The notes below the pieces were generated by a model that saw nothing but the letters and a program-made list of their open reading frames with translations, had not been told where the DNA came from and did not search any database. DNA of 64,000 nt, from the NCBI RefSeq assembly GCF_027579695.1, contig NC_083583.1:377322-441321 (forward strand), given 5' to 3'. The stretch comes from Neoarius graeffei (lineage: Eukaryota > Chordata > Actinopteri > Siluriformes > Ariidae). Made by a program: the position numbers and the translations under genes. Of this stretch, positions 21,783 to 33,696 are shown one piece after another. Position 1 is the stretch's first letter, and each line of letters opens with the position of its first letter.

Positions 21783-22346
21783 CAGAGGAAGAAAACTTGA
21801 GAGGAACACATCCTCATCTGGGTGGCATGGTGATTATAAACCCATCCTCATCTGGGTGATAGGGTGATTTATAAATCATTCTTCTTCTATACCTATATGC
21901 TATTGAGTCAAAAAGTGCAGTTGTGTAATCAGGAACTTAAGAGCTTGTGAGCAACTTAATGGCATGAACATCAGAGTAATTTCTGAATTCATTATGGTTT
22001 TAATGTTAACGCTATTGCATTAAAATTATCAACTGTTCAGTGATGGAGACTTGAATGAAAAACTGTTCATAGCAATTGCACTGCCCAATCAGCAGTGATA
22101 ATCAGTTCTAAACTGACCTCAGTGCAGCTGAGGAGGACTGTCGGTTCACCCACAGACTCTGCTATAAACTATGCTCACTGATGGTGAACGTGCAATAACT
22201 AAATATGCAATTCTGAGCAAACTTTATCCACAAATGTGTTTGTGTTAAATGTGTTTAGGTATTAATTTAAATAAAAATGTTTTATGTCCTGATTTCTGTA
22301 AAGCTGCTTTGTGACAATGTCCAGTTAAAAGTGCTATATAAATAAA
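21783..22346 (+). repeat. Repeat X, right half
   Basis: Continues the repeat cut at 7797. It ends TAAAGCTGCTTTGTGAC...GCTATATAAATAAAATTG, the L2-like tail shared with the repeats at 4358 and 40090. No coding potential. Confidence 0.65.
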
Positions 22347-22642
22347 ATTGAATTATTTAACTCACAAGCTGGTCACATGACTGGAGTACCTACTGATACT
22401 GCATACCATACTGTATACTCCAAATTAAACTGCACACTATACTGAATATCACACTATGTACTATACTCCATACTGTACTCCAGTCTGTACTGTACTGCAC
22501 ACTGTATTTCTATTACATTATATAGACACGAGTGTTTTACTGGGAAATATGCCACTTGTATTTTTCATACGAGCAACTCTGGGACATGGAGAACCAAAAC
22601 CGTGACATATTTAAAAAACATTGGCTGTTTTTTTTTTTTTTG
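22347..22642. other. Non-coding, cryptic TACT-type simple repeat
   Basis: About 22380-22510 is rich in irregular TACT, ACTGTA and CATACT units. No gene or complete element was seen. Confidence 0.5.
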
Positions 22643-22732
22643 TGGTATATCAGATATATTCCATTCAGCTAGCAACGAGTCGAAGGCGAGTTCAGTATCA
22701 TGCTAGCTGAATGGAATATATCTGATATACCA
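22643..22732. repeat. Perfect 32-bp inverted repeat
   Basis: 22643-22674 and 22701-22732 are exact reverse complements with a 26-base spacer. Probably the centre or end of a fold-back type MITE, but no outer ends with a target duplication were identified. Confidence 0.75.
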
Positions 22733-23526
22733 TGAAAAAAGCTATTATTATTCATACACATTTGGTAGTCCTCGAGGTGTTCAACGCATCTTTCTCTTTC
22801 AAAATTCTCTCAAAATCTTCCATATCTAACGAAGCAAACCTGGCGGCCATGTTTGTTTACAAATTGTCACAGTTGCTCGCTAGCATAGAAGTTTTATGTG
22901 TAAAACGGCGAACAAAGAAATGCTTCTGCGCATGTGCAGCAGAAAACTCTCAATAGATATTTGCATCAGCTCCGATGTGTGATGCATGGTTGTCAAGACA
23001 ACATGACAATATCGTAAACCATATCCAATGCTCATTTTCCATTGGGTAGAGTGACATAATACACGCAGGATAAGTGGCATGCTAACAATATTGCATGCTA
23101 TCAAACCAAATGAATGAAATCCGCTAGAAGGGAATAGAACATTATAGAATATAATTTTTTATTCCATAAAAAAAGTGTCCTGTGAGTATAATAATTTCCG
23201 ATATTTCACTCCGATGACATTACTCCCAGTTTTTTTTCCTGCTGACTAGATGTGCATTATCAAAATGGCCAACCAGTTCAAAATTAAAATTCTTTTGATT
23301 AATTTCTGTATTTTTTGTGGATGTGTCATAAAAAGAACATTACACTGTGGTGCAAAGGTATGAAGTTTATCTTCTCATGTTGAAAAATATTTTCAAACGT
23401 GATTATATACATTCACTACTCGAAGATATATTTCATATCTTCACGCAACTTTGTAATATCCTCTCTCTGTGTATATATATGTATGTGTGTATATATATAT
23501 ATTATATATATATATATATATAAAAT
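22733..23526. other. Non-coding repeat-like DNA and TA microsatellite
   Basis: Moderately AT-rich, with no credible protein. A TA/TG simple tract covers about 23471-23522. Confidence 0.4.
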
Positions 23527-23830
23527 CAGGGCTCGAAATTCGCGGTGGTCCGGTCACCTGAGGCGACTTAATTTTTCATTTGGCAGGTAATTCCTGTCAC
23601 TAGCCAGCCCGGCTGGCTAGTTGAAAATAAAAAATATACATGAAGCGAAGATTCAGACACACCATCAACTAAAGCCGCCACATATTAAGCGCGTGCCGTG
23701 TCTGTGTTAATCAATGTGTTTATCGGCAGGACGGAAACTACTGCAGAATTCCGAATCATATCGTGTACGAGTCAGGCTGTCGGTTTTTTCACTACTGCGC
23801 ATGTGTAACCCCCATGAGTTACTGCACCAC
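23527..23830 (+). mobile_element. Possible hAT-type element end
   Basis: Begins CAGGGCTCGAAATTCGCGG right after the TA tract, a terminus style seen in fish hAT elements. No right end, target duplication or transposase was located. Confidence 0.3.
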
Positions 23831-26618
23831 ATTCAATCAGTGATTTTTCATACATCAACCCTTTCTTTCACTTGTCCATAGTGTATAACCCCCTTGCTGT
23901 TAAGTTGTTGTTGGGGGTAGGGAGATATTTACAGATGCTCCCTGGGGAATTCCCATAGGTATTAGCTATGACCGTGGTTGGATAGTCGTAGACACTCCCT
24001 AAGGAATGTAAGCATCGAACACATCGGCTAGCGTTCGTCTTTTTTCCCTCAGACCAGACGCCCCATCGATTCCACGGATAAAGCATAGATTTAGCGATCA
24101 AATGAATAAATAGATTTTGATTACACCACACCAACACATCCACACAACATACCCACACGACAATAGTGATCCCCCAAGATTTTGGTTCCCGCCGAAGATT
24201 TTTGTTCCATTTGTAATTGAAAGATATCCTGGCTGGTTTTTTCCCCCTCAGTCCCTTCAAGTGCTGTATGACTTGTGGATTGTGCCCTGGTACTGGGCTA
24301 ACTCCGTCGCTGCCACATAATTCGCCTTCGAAGGATTGATGTTGAAGAGAGCGGTAGGAGTGGACTGATACTTACGAACTCGGAGTACAGAACTGCATAG
24401 GGTTTTTGAGACACTTTCTTCATCCCTTTTGATACTTTGTTTTGACACCTTTTTTTCCTGAGATCTCAGAGGACAATCTTTCTTTTATTCCTTTTGCTTT
24501 TGGGGTTGTTGGATCCAACAAAGGGTAGATTTAGATTTTGAATTTTCCATATATTTCACACTATTCTGCACCTGTTTAACGACTGTATAGACTGCAAATA
24601 TTTTATATCATTACTTTATATTGTCTTGTGCCTATTATACCTGACTGATGCTTCTTCCTTTATATCCTGATATTTGGGTATGGTACACCGAATGCCCTAA
24701 TTTCACAGTGATTGCCATTTAGCTTTACACAACACTAAATTTACATTTCACCACACTCGTCTAACATCACACCCCATTTATTTAACACTACATAACATTC
24801 ACTGATATTATATATTGATATTACACAGTATTCCTTCCACATTACAGATGTTCATGTAGTACTACACCACATTTGTTTCACACCTGACATTCATTTCCCA
24901 TCACATAATAATTCCCTCTGCACACTGAAACTAGATCCATTTTAGATTTAGATATTGACTTCTATTGATCCTCTTCTGCGTTAAATGTAACAATACAGAA
25001 TTATTTTTTTATAAACCTTAATTGTTGTCTGTGTTATTGTGTGGTGTGGCGGTAATACTATAATATAATAGTGTTCACTACTGCAGTCTTCCTGTTCGAA
25101 TCCAGGGATAAGAACTCAGTGGACTATTAGATACATTAGATTTATTAGATAGCAACAAGAAGCCTACCCAGGTAGGCAGAGTTACACATGCATATAACGC
25201 ATCTCATTGAATATCGTGGTAATCACGTGTAGTATTGGACCAGGTGGGTGGAGCACAGCCCACCTGGAAACTGAACATTTTTTTAAATGTTTTTAGAACA
25301 TTCGCATAGAATTGTTCACGAACATGAAACGAATATTGCACGAACATTACATGAACAAAGAATGAGGACAGATAAGGTTCGTATATGAACATTATACAAA
25401 TGTTCACAAACATCATATGAACAGTTGAAGCAGAACATTCTATGGACATTTGTAGCAGGTGTCCATCCAGCCACACCAGGGAGCTGCTATTCACAGGGGA
25501 TCTAGATATTTACATACAGGTAGTGGGCCTACAATTTTTATGATTGTATTAGAGGCTTACTCTCCAATATTGAGAACTAAAAATGAAGTAAAACAAACTT
25601 TATGAATGTTTTAAAATTCAAAGTTTTATTCCAATAATGACTTGCAAACAATACGCTGGATAAACATTACTAAATCTCCGCTTGAAACAAAAACTACACC
25701 AATCTTTTCATGTAGACATCTACATACAATTAATAATACATCATATTTAAGAGCAAAACTGAACAGTTTTAACACAAACACATTACAATCAATACATTTC
25801 TTGAGAAAGTTCATATGAAAAAATACTGTAAGTTTTTAATCACAAAAAGCTGAAGACTCCGTATGGCATTAGTCAGATTCAACACAATGCAATTGAACAC
25901 GCGTCATTTTTAAGAGCAAAACTTTGAACAGTTTTAACACAAACACATTACAATCAATAAATTTCCTGAGAAAATTCATATGATGAAAAATTACATAATA
26001 CAAAAAAATACAAAATTAATGTTTAATCTCCAGAGAAAAAGTTTCTCCAGAAGTAAAATTCAATTTTATCAAAAATATTGTATAATGCAAGTCAAATGCA
26101 TGCTGCTAATCTGCCCGAAAGCTTTGATATTATAAAAAAAATAGTCGTTCTACAGATAATACAACAAAACAGGCATGTATCACAAAAATAAACTTTACAA
26201 GATTGCCACTAAAGTGACCAATATCCCCCCGCCACAAGCCATCAGAAACTCTTAAGTCAAGGTTGAGATTTTTTCCAAGTTAAATTTTACCAAGTTTTTC
26301 TCAAAAAAGCTTGAATTTACGAAGAAACAACTAAAGCAATATTATTAACTTTCTTGCAAAATTATAAATTGTTTAAAACCAATAAATATTTCAAGCATAA
26401 GCACATTCTGAAAAACTTTAACCAGACAGACAGCCGGCCCCTATTTCTATATATGTCCCCCCGCTCCTTTTCAGAGAAAAGGTGGGGGGACAAAAAAAAT
26501 TTAGATACAATATCTAAAAATAAAAAGGCCTCTTAATAAATTTAATACAAATGTGTGTAAAAAAAAAAACCAAAGTTAATAATATATAAAGGAACACACA
26601 TCCTATTAGAAAAAATTT
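23831..26618. other. AT-rich non-coding stretch
   Basis: No convincing gene. Includes a 9-bp-stem hairpin near 25237-25264, a cluster of degenerate GAACATT units at 25270-25450, and a duplicated block at 25747-25990. The - strand frame at 23868-24260 has no recognisable motif. Confidence 0.5.
25747..25990. repeat. Local direct duplication, period about 160 bp
   Basis: The block starting GAGCAAAACT at about 25751 recurs at about 25914 with small indels over roughly 75 bases. Lies in the AT-rich DNA downstream of the candidate exon. Confidence 0.7.
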
Positions 26619-26718
26619 TTACGGTTTCTCAAACCTGTAATCTGGGTCATCATCAGAGTCATCTGAGTAACCCACTTCCAGTTCTACCTCTTCGGATTCA
26701 GATTCAGAAGAATTCTGA
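26619..26718 (-). CDS. Candidate terminal exon of an unidentified gene
   Basis: On the - strand a polypyrimidine tract ends ...TGCTTTCTAG at 26719. A short frame follows, acidic and serine-rich (SSESESEEVELEVG, then YSDDSDDDPDY), ending with TAA at 26619. A splice acceptor, an acidic tail and an AT-rich 3' region together look like a last coding exon. No upstream partner exon was found before the transposon at 27009 and no family is recognised. It could also be a decayed transposase tail. Confidence 0.3.
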
Positions 26719-27168
26719 CTAGAAAGCAGTACGTGACACACTGATGTCCAAATTTAAAACGAGAAAAATGTAGCCCACACTACTGATGCCTGTGTGGTAA
26801 TACACACTACTTAGAGATTTAACCTGAAAGACAGCAGATGGACAAACAACCCAAAAACATGTCTTTGCTAGTGCAACATGGGGGCATAAAACACTGCATA
26901 AATATCTATATCCCTGACATTTGGTCATGCAAATAAAAATATATCCTCAGTACTATGTTATATAACTGCACATTTTAACTAAGTAATTGCTATCATGCAA
27001 TGTTTATACAACCCCGATTCCAAAAAAGTTGGGACAAAGTACAAATTGTAAATAAAAACGGAATGCAATAATTTACAAATCTCAAAAAACTGATATTGTA
27101 TTCACAATAGAACATAGACAACATATCAAATGTCGAAAATGAGACATTTTGAAATTTCATGCCAAATA

Positions 27169-27243
27169 GAATAGAATGCCTTTATTGTCACTATACACAT
27201 GTACAATGAGATTAAAGCATCTCCAATAACAGTGCAAACAGCG

Positions 27244-27277
<34 letters not shown>

Positions 27278-30200
27278 GGGGGAAAAAAGGGGGGGTGTAG
27301 GGGGGGTAAGGTGCACAGTCTGAGGTGTATGTGTTGTGTTACACATTTATGGAGTGAGGTATTGCACATATAAAGTATTGCAAAGAGACAGTCACATTAT
27401 AAATTATTGCACGAGAGAGTCACATTATAAGATAAAATATTACACATTATGAAGTATTGCAAGGTAAGGTAAGGTGCACAGACTTGAGGTGTATGTGTTG
27501 CGTTTCACATTATGGAGTGTGGTATTGCACATTATAAAAGTATTGGATAGGGAGTCATCTTATAAAGTACTGCACATTATAAATTAGTAAAATAGTAAAA
27601 TAAATAGACTATAAAGTCAGAGCATATCCAAGTTCAGGGCGGTTATGGCTTTTGGAAAGAAGCTGTTTTTTAATCGATTTGTCTTTGTCCTGATGCACCT
27701 GAGGGCAACAGGTTGAACAGATCAAAGCCAGGGTGGGAGCTGTCCTTGATAATATTCTTAGCTCTGCTAAGGCAGCAGGAGGTGTAAATGTCCATCAGGG
27801 AGGGGAGAGGGCAGCCAATGATCTTCTGTGCTGCCTTAACTACCCTCTGGAGCCTCTCCCTGTCTACAGCAGTGCAGCTGCCGTACCATACTGTAATACA
27901 GTACGTCAGCAGGCTCTCGATGGATGAGCGGTAGAAGGTCAGCAGCAGGTTGGAGCTTAAGTTGTACTTCCTGAGGACTCTCAGGAAGTGTAGCCACTGC
28001 TGAGCCTTCTTAATGACTGCTGTAATGTTTGCTGACCAGGAGATGTCGACGGAAATGAGGACACCGAGAAACCGGAAGGTGTGGACCCTCTCCACATACA
28101 CGGTATTGAGGTAGAGGGGGGCTAGGTTGGTGCTGTGCTTCCTGAAGTCAACAATGAGCTCTTTGGTTTTCTTGGTGTTCAGAGCGAGGTTATTTTCTGA
28201 ACACCAGGCTGCCAACTTCAGGACCTCCTCTCTGTAGGCTGCCTCGTCTCCCTTTGAGATGAGTCCGACCACTGTGGTGTCGTCAGCAAACTTGACGATA
28301 AGGTTGTTGTTGTTGTGGGTCGGACTACAGTCGTGGGTGTAGAGGCAGTACAGGAGGGGGCTCAGCACACAGCCCTGTGGAGAGACGGTGCTCAACGTGC
28401 GGGTGGAGGAGAAGTGGGGGCCAAATTTCACAGTCTGGGGCCGGTTAGTAAGAAAGTTCTTTAACCAGGCACATGTGAGAGGGGGGAGGCCGAGAGTGTC
28501 CAGTTTTCTAATAAGGATGTCTGGGATTATTGTATTAAAAGCTGAACTGTAATCCACAAAGAGTATGCGGACGTAGCTCTGCTGCTGCTCCAGGTGATTT
28601 AGTGTAGAGTGGAGAGCTACGGCAATGGCGTCCTCTGTGGATCTGTTTGTGCGATATGCGAACTGGTAGGGGTCGAAGTCTGGGAGGAGGTGGTCCTTGA
28701 TGTGCTGAAGAACTAGTCTCTCGAAGCACTTCATGATTACCGGGGTGAGGGCCACAGGACGGTAATCATTCAGGCTGGTGACGGGAGACTTCTTCGGCAC
28801 TGGGATTATTGTTGCAGATTTTAGGCAGGGCGGGATGACTGCCTGAGCCAGGGAGAGGTTAAAGATCCTGGTGAAGGTAGGGGCGAGCTGGTGGGCGCAC
28901 GCTCTGAGCACCTTACCAGGTACACCATCTGGGCCAGCAGCTTTCTTGGGGTTCACTGCCAGGAGCACCCGTCTGACATCGTGCTCCTGTACAGTGAAAG
29001 GAGTGGTGTAGGAACTGTGTGGTGGTGGGGGCAGGGCAGGAGCAGATGAGTGCTGCTGAGATGTTTCAAAGCGAGCAAAGAAGCGATTTAGCTCCTCTGC
29101 TAGCGGCGCACTCCAGTCTCCTGTTGGCACATCACAGTCTCTGAAGTTTGTGATGTCCTGAATGCCCTGCCACACCTCCCGTGTGTTGCTGCTGGACAGG
29201 TGGGACTCTATGTGCAGCCTGTGGTCTGCCTTGGCTTTATTTATTCCTCTTTTCAGATCAGCTTGAGCAGCTCTGTATAGAGCTCTATCACCTGACCTGA
29301 AGGCAGCATCGCGAGCCCTGAGGAGTGAGCGGACCTGGCTGGTCATCCAGGGTTTCTGGTTTGGGAAGACCCGGATGTTTTTATCCACCGTCACATTCCC
29401 AATGTAGAACTTGATATAGTCCAGCACCGTTTCTGTGAATGTCTCCAGCTCCTGGTGTTCAAATAAGTCCCAATCTGTCTGTTTAAAGCAGTCCTGTAGT
29501 TTGGAGAGTGCATTGTCAGGCCAGGTTGTGATAGTCCTTGTGGTGGGCCTGGCTCTGCGTCTGAGGGGAGTGTAGGCTGGGGAGAGCAGGAGGGAAAGAT
29601 GGTCTGACTGGCCGAGGTGGGGGAGGGGTATGGCTCTGTACGCATGCTTGATGTTGGAGTAAACATGATCCAGAGTGTTCTCCCCTCTAGTAGAACACTT
29701 AACATGTTGGTAAAACTTCGGCAGTACAGTCTTTAAGTTGGCCTTATTAAAGTCTCCCGCAATTATGTGAACACCGTCAGGGTGGGCCCGCTGCTGTTTG
29801 TTTACGGTGTTCAGCAGGAGAGAGAGTGCTGTGTTTACACAGGCATCGGGTGGAATATACACAGCTGTGACAATCACTACAGTTAGCTCTCTCGGTAGAA
29901 AAAAAGGCTGGCATCTTACAGACATGTACTCGAGGTCTGGGGAACAGTGTTTATCTATAATTGTTCTGTTGTTACACCAATTATCATGCACGTAAATACA
30001 GAGCCCTCCCCCTCTGCTCTTACCGGAGTTCTCATTTCTATCCCAGCGGAGCAGAGTGCGGCCTGCTAGCTGCAAGCTAGCATCGGGTATTTCTGGATGA
30101 AGCCAGGTTTCTGTGATAATTAAAACACAGCAGTCCTGAACATAGCGATTTCCAGCGAGTTGTAATTCCAGATCATCCGTTTTATGCACCAGGGATCTGG

Positions 30201-30587
30201 CATTGGAGAGAGATACAGGCTCGGTAGAGGTGGATTGTGTGGTTGTTTTCTTAGCCTTAGCATAGCACCGGACCTGCAGCCCCGCTTCTGCTTCCTCTCC
30301 CTCCTCAGTCTGTGCCGCCTCCTAGACCCGACAACAATCCACGGAGAGCCCAACGGTCTTGCTATGTCATCTGGGATGTTATGCGTGAAGAGAAAGTCGC
30401 TTGAAACAGATACCTGATGTTGGTCACCGATGGCTAAAAGTGTCTGGCGGCTGTACTGGATGTTTGCAGAACCGATGTTGCACAAACAAGCAAGAAAGAA
30501 ATACAAAAACAAACAAAAAAAAGAGTACTGAAAAGGAGAGCCGTAAGCCGCTGCAACCACGTGCGCCGCCATCTTGGGAAAAAAAAA
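27169..30587 (-). mobile_element. Near full-length CR1/Rex1-like LINE inside Tc1 family B
   Basis: On the - strand it begins near an ATGGCGGCGCAC start at 30572. It encodes endonuclease and RT, and ends with CAATAAAGGCATTCTATTC, a short-repeat 3' tail of CR1/Rex1 type. It interrupts the Tc1 arm between CATGCCAAAT and GGCTCATTTG, which are contiguous in the copy at 52387-53991. A clear target duplication is not visible. The clade label is inference from RT style and tail. Confidence 0.8.
27617..30572 (-). pseudogene. CR1/Rex1-like ORF2: endonuclease and reverse transcriptase, two frameshifts
   Basis: The frame from MAAHVVAAAYGS at 30572 shifts near 30190 into the main 839-codon frame (27670-30189). 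Endonuclease motifs include ITETWL, AGDFNKANL, TLDHVYSNI and QSDHLSL. RT motifs include GPDGVPGKVL, LFVDYSSAFNTI, PQGCVLSPLLY and KFADDTTVVG with the catalytic FADD. The C-terminal block LDRERLQRVV-type leads to LLPSG, where a small deletion shifts the frame. In the other frame the original ending reads IRTKTNRLKNSFF up to a stop at 27617. A homologous tail at 63866-64000 retains the missing residues. Two lesions only, so it is relatively young. Confidence 0.85.
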
Positions 30588-30735
30588 TGGCTCATTTGAA
30601 ATTTCATGACAGCAACAGATCTCAAAAAAGTTGGGACAGGGGCAATAAGAGGCTGGAAAAGTTAAAGGTACAAAAAAGGAACAGCTGGAGGACCAAATTG
30701 CAACTCATTAGGTCAATTGGCAATAGGTCATTAAC

Positions 30736-31863
30736 ATGACTAGGTATAAAAAGAGCATCTTGGAGTGGCAGCGGCTCTCAGAAGTAAAGATGGGAAGAGG
30801 ATCACCAATCCCCCTAATTCTGCGCCGACAAATAGTGGAGCAATATCAGAAAGGAGTTCGACAGTGTAAAATTGCAAAGAGTTTGAACATATCATCATCT
30901 ACAGTGCATAATATCATCAAACGATTCAGAGAATCTGGAAGAATCTCTGTGCGTAAGGGTCAAGGCCGGAAAACCATACTGGGTGCCCGTGATCTTCGGG
31001 CCCTTAGACGGTACTGCATCACATACAGGCATGCTTCTGTATTGGAAATCACAAAATGGGCTCAGGAATATTTCCAGAGAACATTATCTGTGAACACAAT
31101 TCACCGTGCCATCCGCCGTCGCCAGCTAAATCTCTATAGTTCAAAGAAGAAGCCGTATCTAAACATGATCCAGAAGCGCAGACGTCTTCTCTGGGCCAAG
31201 GCTCATTTAAAATGGACTGTGGCAAAGTGGAAAACTGTTCTGTGGTCAGACGAATCAAAATTTGAAGTTCTTTATGGAAATCAGGGACGCCATGTCATTC
31301 GGACTAAAGAGGAGAAGGACGACCCAAGTTGTTATCAGCGCTCCGTTCAGAAGCCTGCATCTCTGATGGTATGAGGTTGCATTAGTGCGTGTGGCATGGG
31401 CAGCTTACACATCTGGAAAGACACCATCAATGCTGAAAGGTATATCCAGGTTCTAGAGCAACATATGCTCCCATCCAGACGACGTCTCTTTCAGGGAAGA
31501 CCTTGCATTTTCCAACATGACAATGCCAAACCACATACTGCATCAATTACAGCATCATGGCTGCGTAGAAGAAGGGTCCGGGTACTGAACTGGCCAGCCT
31601 GCAGTCCAGATCTTTCACCCATAGAAAACATTTGGCGCATCATAAAACGGAAGATACGACAAAAAAGACCTAAGACAGTTGAGCAACTAGAATCCTACAT
31701 TAGACAAGAATGGGTTAACATTCCTATCCCTAAACTTGAGCAACTTGTCTCCTCAGTCCCCAGACGTTTACAGACTGTTGTAAAGAGAAAAGGGGATGTC
31801 TCACAGTGGGAAACATGGCCTTGTCCCAACTTTTTTGAGATGTGTTGTTGTCATGAAATTTAA
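30736..31863 (+). pseudogene. Tc1-like transposase, family B copy 1, one nonsense codon
   Basis: The frame has [12 protein letters not shown], a helix-turn-helix with [28 protein letters not shown] and SPIENIW (DD34E). TGA at 31372-31374 replaces the Trp codon found in copy 2 (MVWGCIS). The remainder is open. A LINE in the 5' arm and this stop both disable it. Confidence 0.88.
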
Positions 31864-32034
31864 AATCACCTAATTTTTCTCTTTAAATGATACATTTTCT
31901 CTGTTTAAACATTTGATATGTCATCTATGTTCTATTCTGAATAAAATATGGAATTTTGAAACTTCCACATCATTGCATTCCATTTTTATTTACAATTTGG
32001 ACTTTGTCCCAACTTTTTTGGAATTGGGGTTGTA

Positions 32035-33262
32035 TTTTGATTTCATCAGTCCACAGGACTTGTTTCCAAAATGCATCAGGCTTATTTAGATGTTCATTTG
32101 CAAACTTCAGACGCTGAATTTTGTGGCTTGGACGCAGGAAAGGTTTTCTTCTGATGACTCTCCCATGAAGGTCATATTTGTTCAGATGTTGCTGCATAGT
32201 AGAACAGTGCACCACCACTCCAGGGTCTGCTAAATCTTTCTGAAGGTCTTTTGCAGTCCAACAGGGGTTTTTATTTGCCTTTCTAGCAATCCAACGAGCA
32301 GTTATTTCAGAAAGTTTTCTTCATCTTCCAGACCTCACCTTGATTTCCACTGTTTCTGTTAACTGCCATTTCTTAATAACATTACAGTCTGAGGAAACAG
32401 CTACCTGAAAACACTTTGCTATGTTCTTGTAGCCTTCTCCTGCTTTGTGAGCATCAATTATTTTATTATTCAGAATGTGAGGGGTGGCATGGTGGTGTAG
32501 TGGTTAGCGCTGCCGCCTCACAGCAAGAAGGTCCTGGGTTCGAGCCCCGTGGCCGGCGAGGGCCTTTCTGTGCGGAGTTTGCATGTTCTCCCCGTGTCCG
32601 CGTGGGTTTCCTCCGGGTGCTCCGGTTTCCCCCACAGTCCAAAGACATGCAGGTTAGGTTAACTGGTGACTCTAAATTGAGCGTAGGTGTGAATGTGAGT
32701 GTGAATGGTTGTCTGTGTCTATGTGTCAGCCCTGTGATGACCTGGCGACTTGTCCAGGGTGAACCCCGCCTTTCACCCGTAGTCAGCTGGGATAGGATCC
32801 AGCTCGCCTGTGACCCTGTGGGACAGGATAAAGCGGCTAGAGATAATGAGATGAGATGAGAGAATGCGAGGGAGTTGCTTAGAGGAGCCCATGGCTGTTG
32901 ATTTAAGGGACAAGTTTGAGGAGTCAGAGAATTTATACAGCTTTGAAATCTGCATCATCTGACCTTTCCTAACGAAGAATTTGAACAAGCCACAGCTCAA
33001 TAAGTTAATTAAGGTCTGGAACCTTGGTAAAAGTTACCTGAGAACTCAAATGTATTGGGGTGCCCAAACTTTTGCATGGCGTTCCTTTTCTTTTTTTTTA
33101 CTCTCCAATTGTACAAAACAAAAATAATACACAAATCTTGCTGAAAAGGAATGTCTCGTCTTTACCTTTATGCCTTTTGGTGATCAGTTCATCTTCTGCT
33201 CACTTAACTATTCACAGTAACAGACATTTTCATTAAGGGTGTCCAAACTTTTGCACGCCACT
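32035..33262 (-). mobile_element. Tc1-like transposon, family C, truncated copy 1
   Basis: Matches, in reverse, the left half of the complete family C element at 54441-56508. The outer end near 33262 reads CTTTTGCACGCCACT. The inner half is missing: at 32035 it meets family B, and the sequence left of family B (before 27009) is not family C. So the loss preceded or accompanied family B insertion. A transposase fragment ([20 protein letters not shown] to LWTDE) lies at 32035-32218. The SINE at 32478 is nested inside. Confidence 0.8.
32478..32870 (+). mobile_element. tRNA-derived SINE (Mermaid-like)
   Basis: Has a pol III A box (TGGTGTAGTGGTTAGCGC) and B box (GGTTCGAGCCC), a long tRNA-unrelated body, and a tail of ATGAG repeats. 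AGAATG on both sides (32472-32477 and 32871-32876) is the target duplication, and the family C element at 54441 shows the unoccupied site. Transcribed by pol III and mobilised by a LINE. The family name is from memory. Confidence 0.88.
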
Positions 33263-33696
33263 ACACTGCACTGTTTCCTCTCCTGCTCTCGTTCGCAATG
33301 CAGTATTGTGTTTGTCTCTTGTCTCTTGCCGTAGTATGGGCGTGGCTACCCCACTCAGGTTCCACGTCACTCCATGGCTTGAGGCTCCGTCTCGGATGCG
33401 GATACAGACAGCGAACAGCCAGAAACCTGTGGAAGGTAAAGTCTGCTCCATTAAAATATTTATTTTAATATGTTATTTTGATAATTGTACAAATTCTAAA
33501 CGTTATTTATTTAAATAATAACTAGCGCGGTGACTGTGTCGGTGTGTTTTTCTGGCCACGTAGACAGAGAACGGGCTCAGCTGCATTCATACTCGCTCAC
33601 TACAGCACTAACCAGTGCGGGTAGAACAGAACAGTGCGGGTAGAACAGTAGTGCGGACGGAACAGTGCGGATGGAACAGTGCGCAGCTGCGAGGCG
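33263..33696. other. Non-TE sequence, possible upstream region of copb1
   Basis: Mixed composition with a GTAAAG donor-like site near 33435 and some CpG from 33590. No protein motif. May include an untranslated exon of copb1, but this is a guess. Confidence 0.2.

Larger units (their letters stand above)
27009..32032 (+). mobile_element. Tc1-like transposon, family B, copy 1, carrying a LINE
   Basis: Left end CAACCCCGATTCCAAAAAAG and right end CTTTTTTGGAATTGGGGTTG variants are inverted repeats with TA on both sides (27007-27008 and 32033-32034). Internal copies of TCTCAAAAAAGTTGGGACA near both ends give an IR/DR-type end structure. The LINE at 27169-30587 is inserted in the left arm. The uninterrupted arm is visible in copy 2 (52387-53991). 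Confidence 0.9.

Noticed and set aside
23868..24260. 130-codon - strand frame
   Set aside because: No motif, no codon pattern, no splice context; probably chance in repeat DNA.
27733..27927. + strand frame near the LINE 3' end
   Set aside because: Antisense of the LINE ORF2 C-terminus.
32416..32859. 147-codon frame
   Set aside because: It runs through the tRNA-derived SINE; no protein family pattern.
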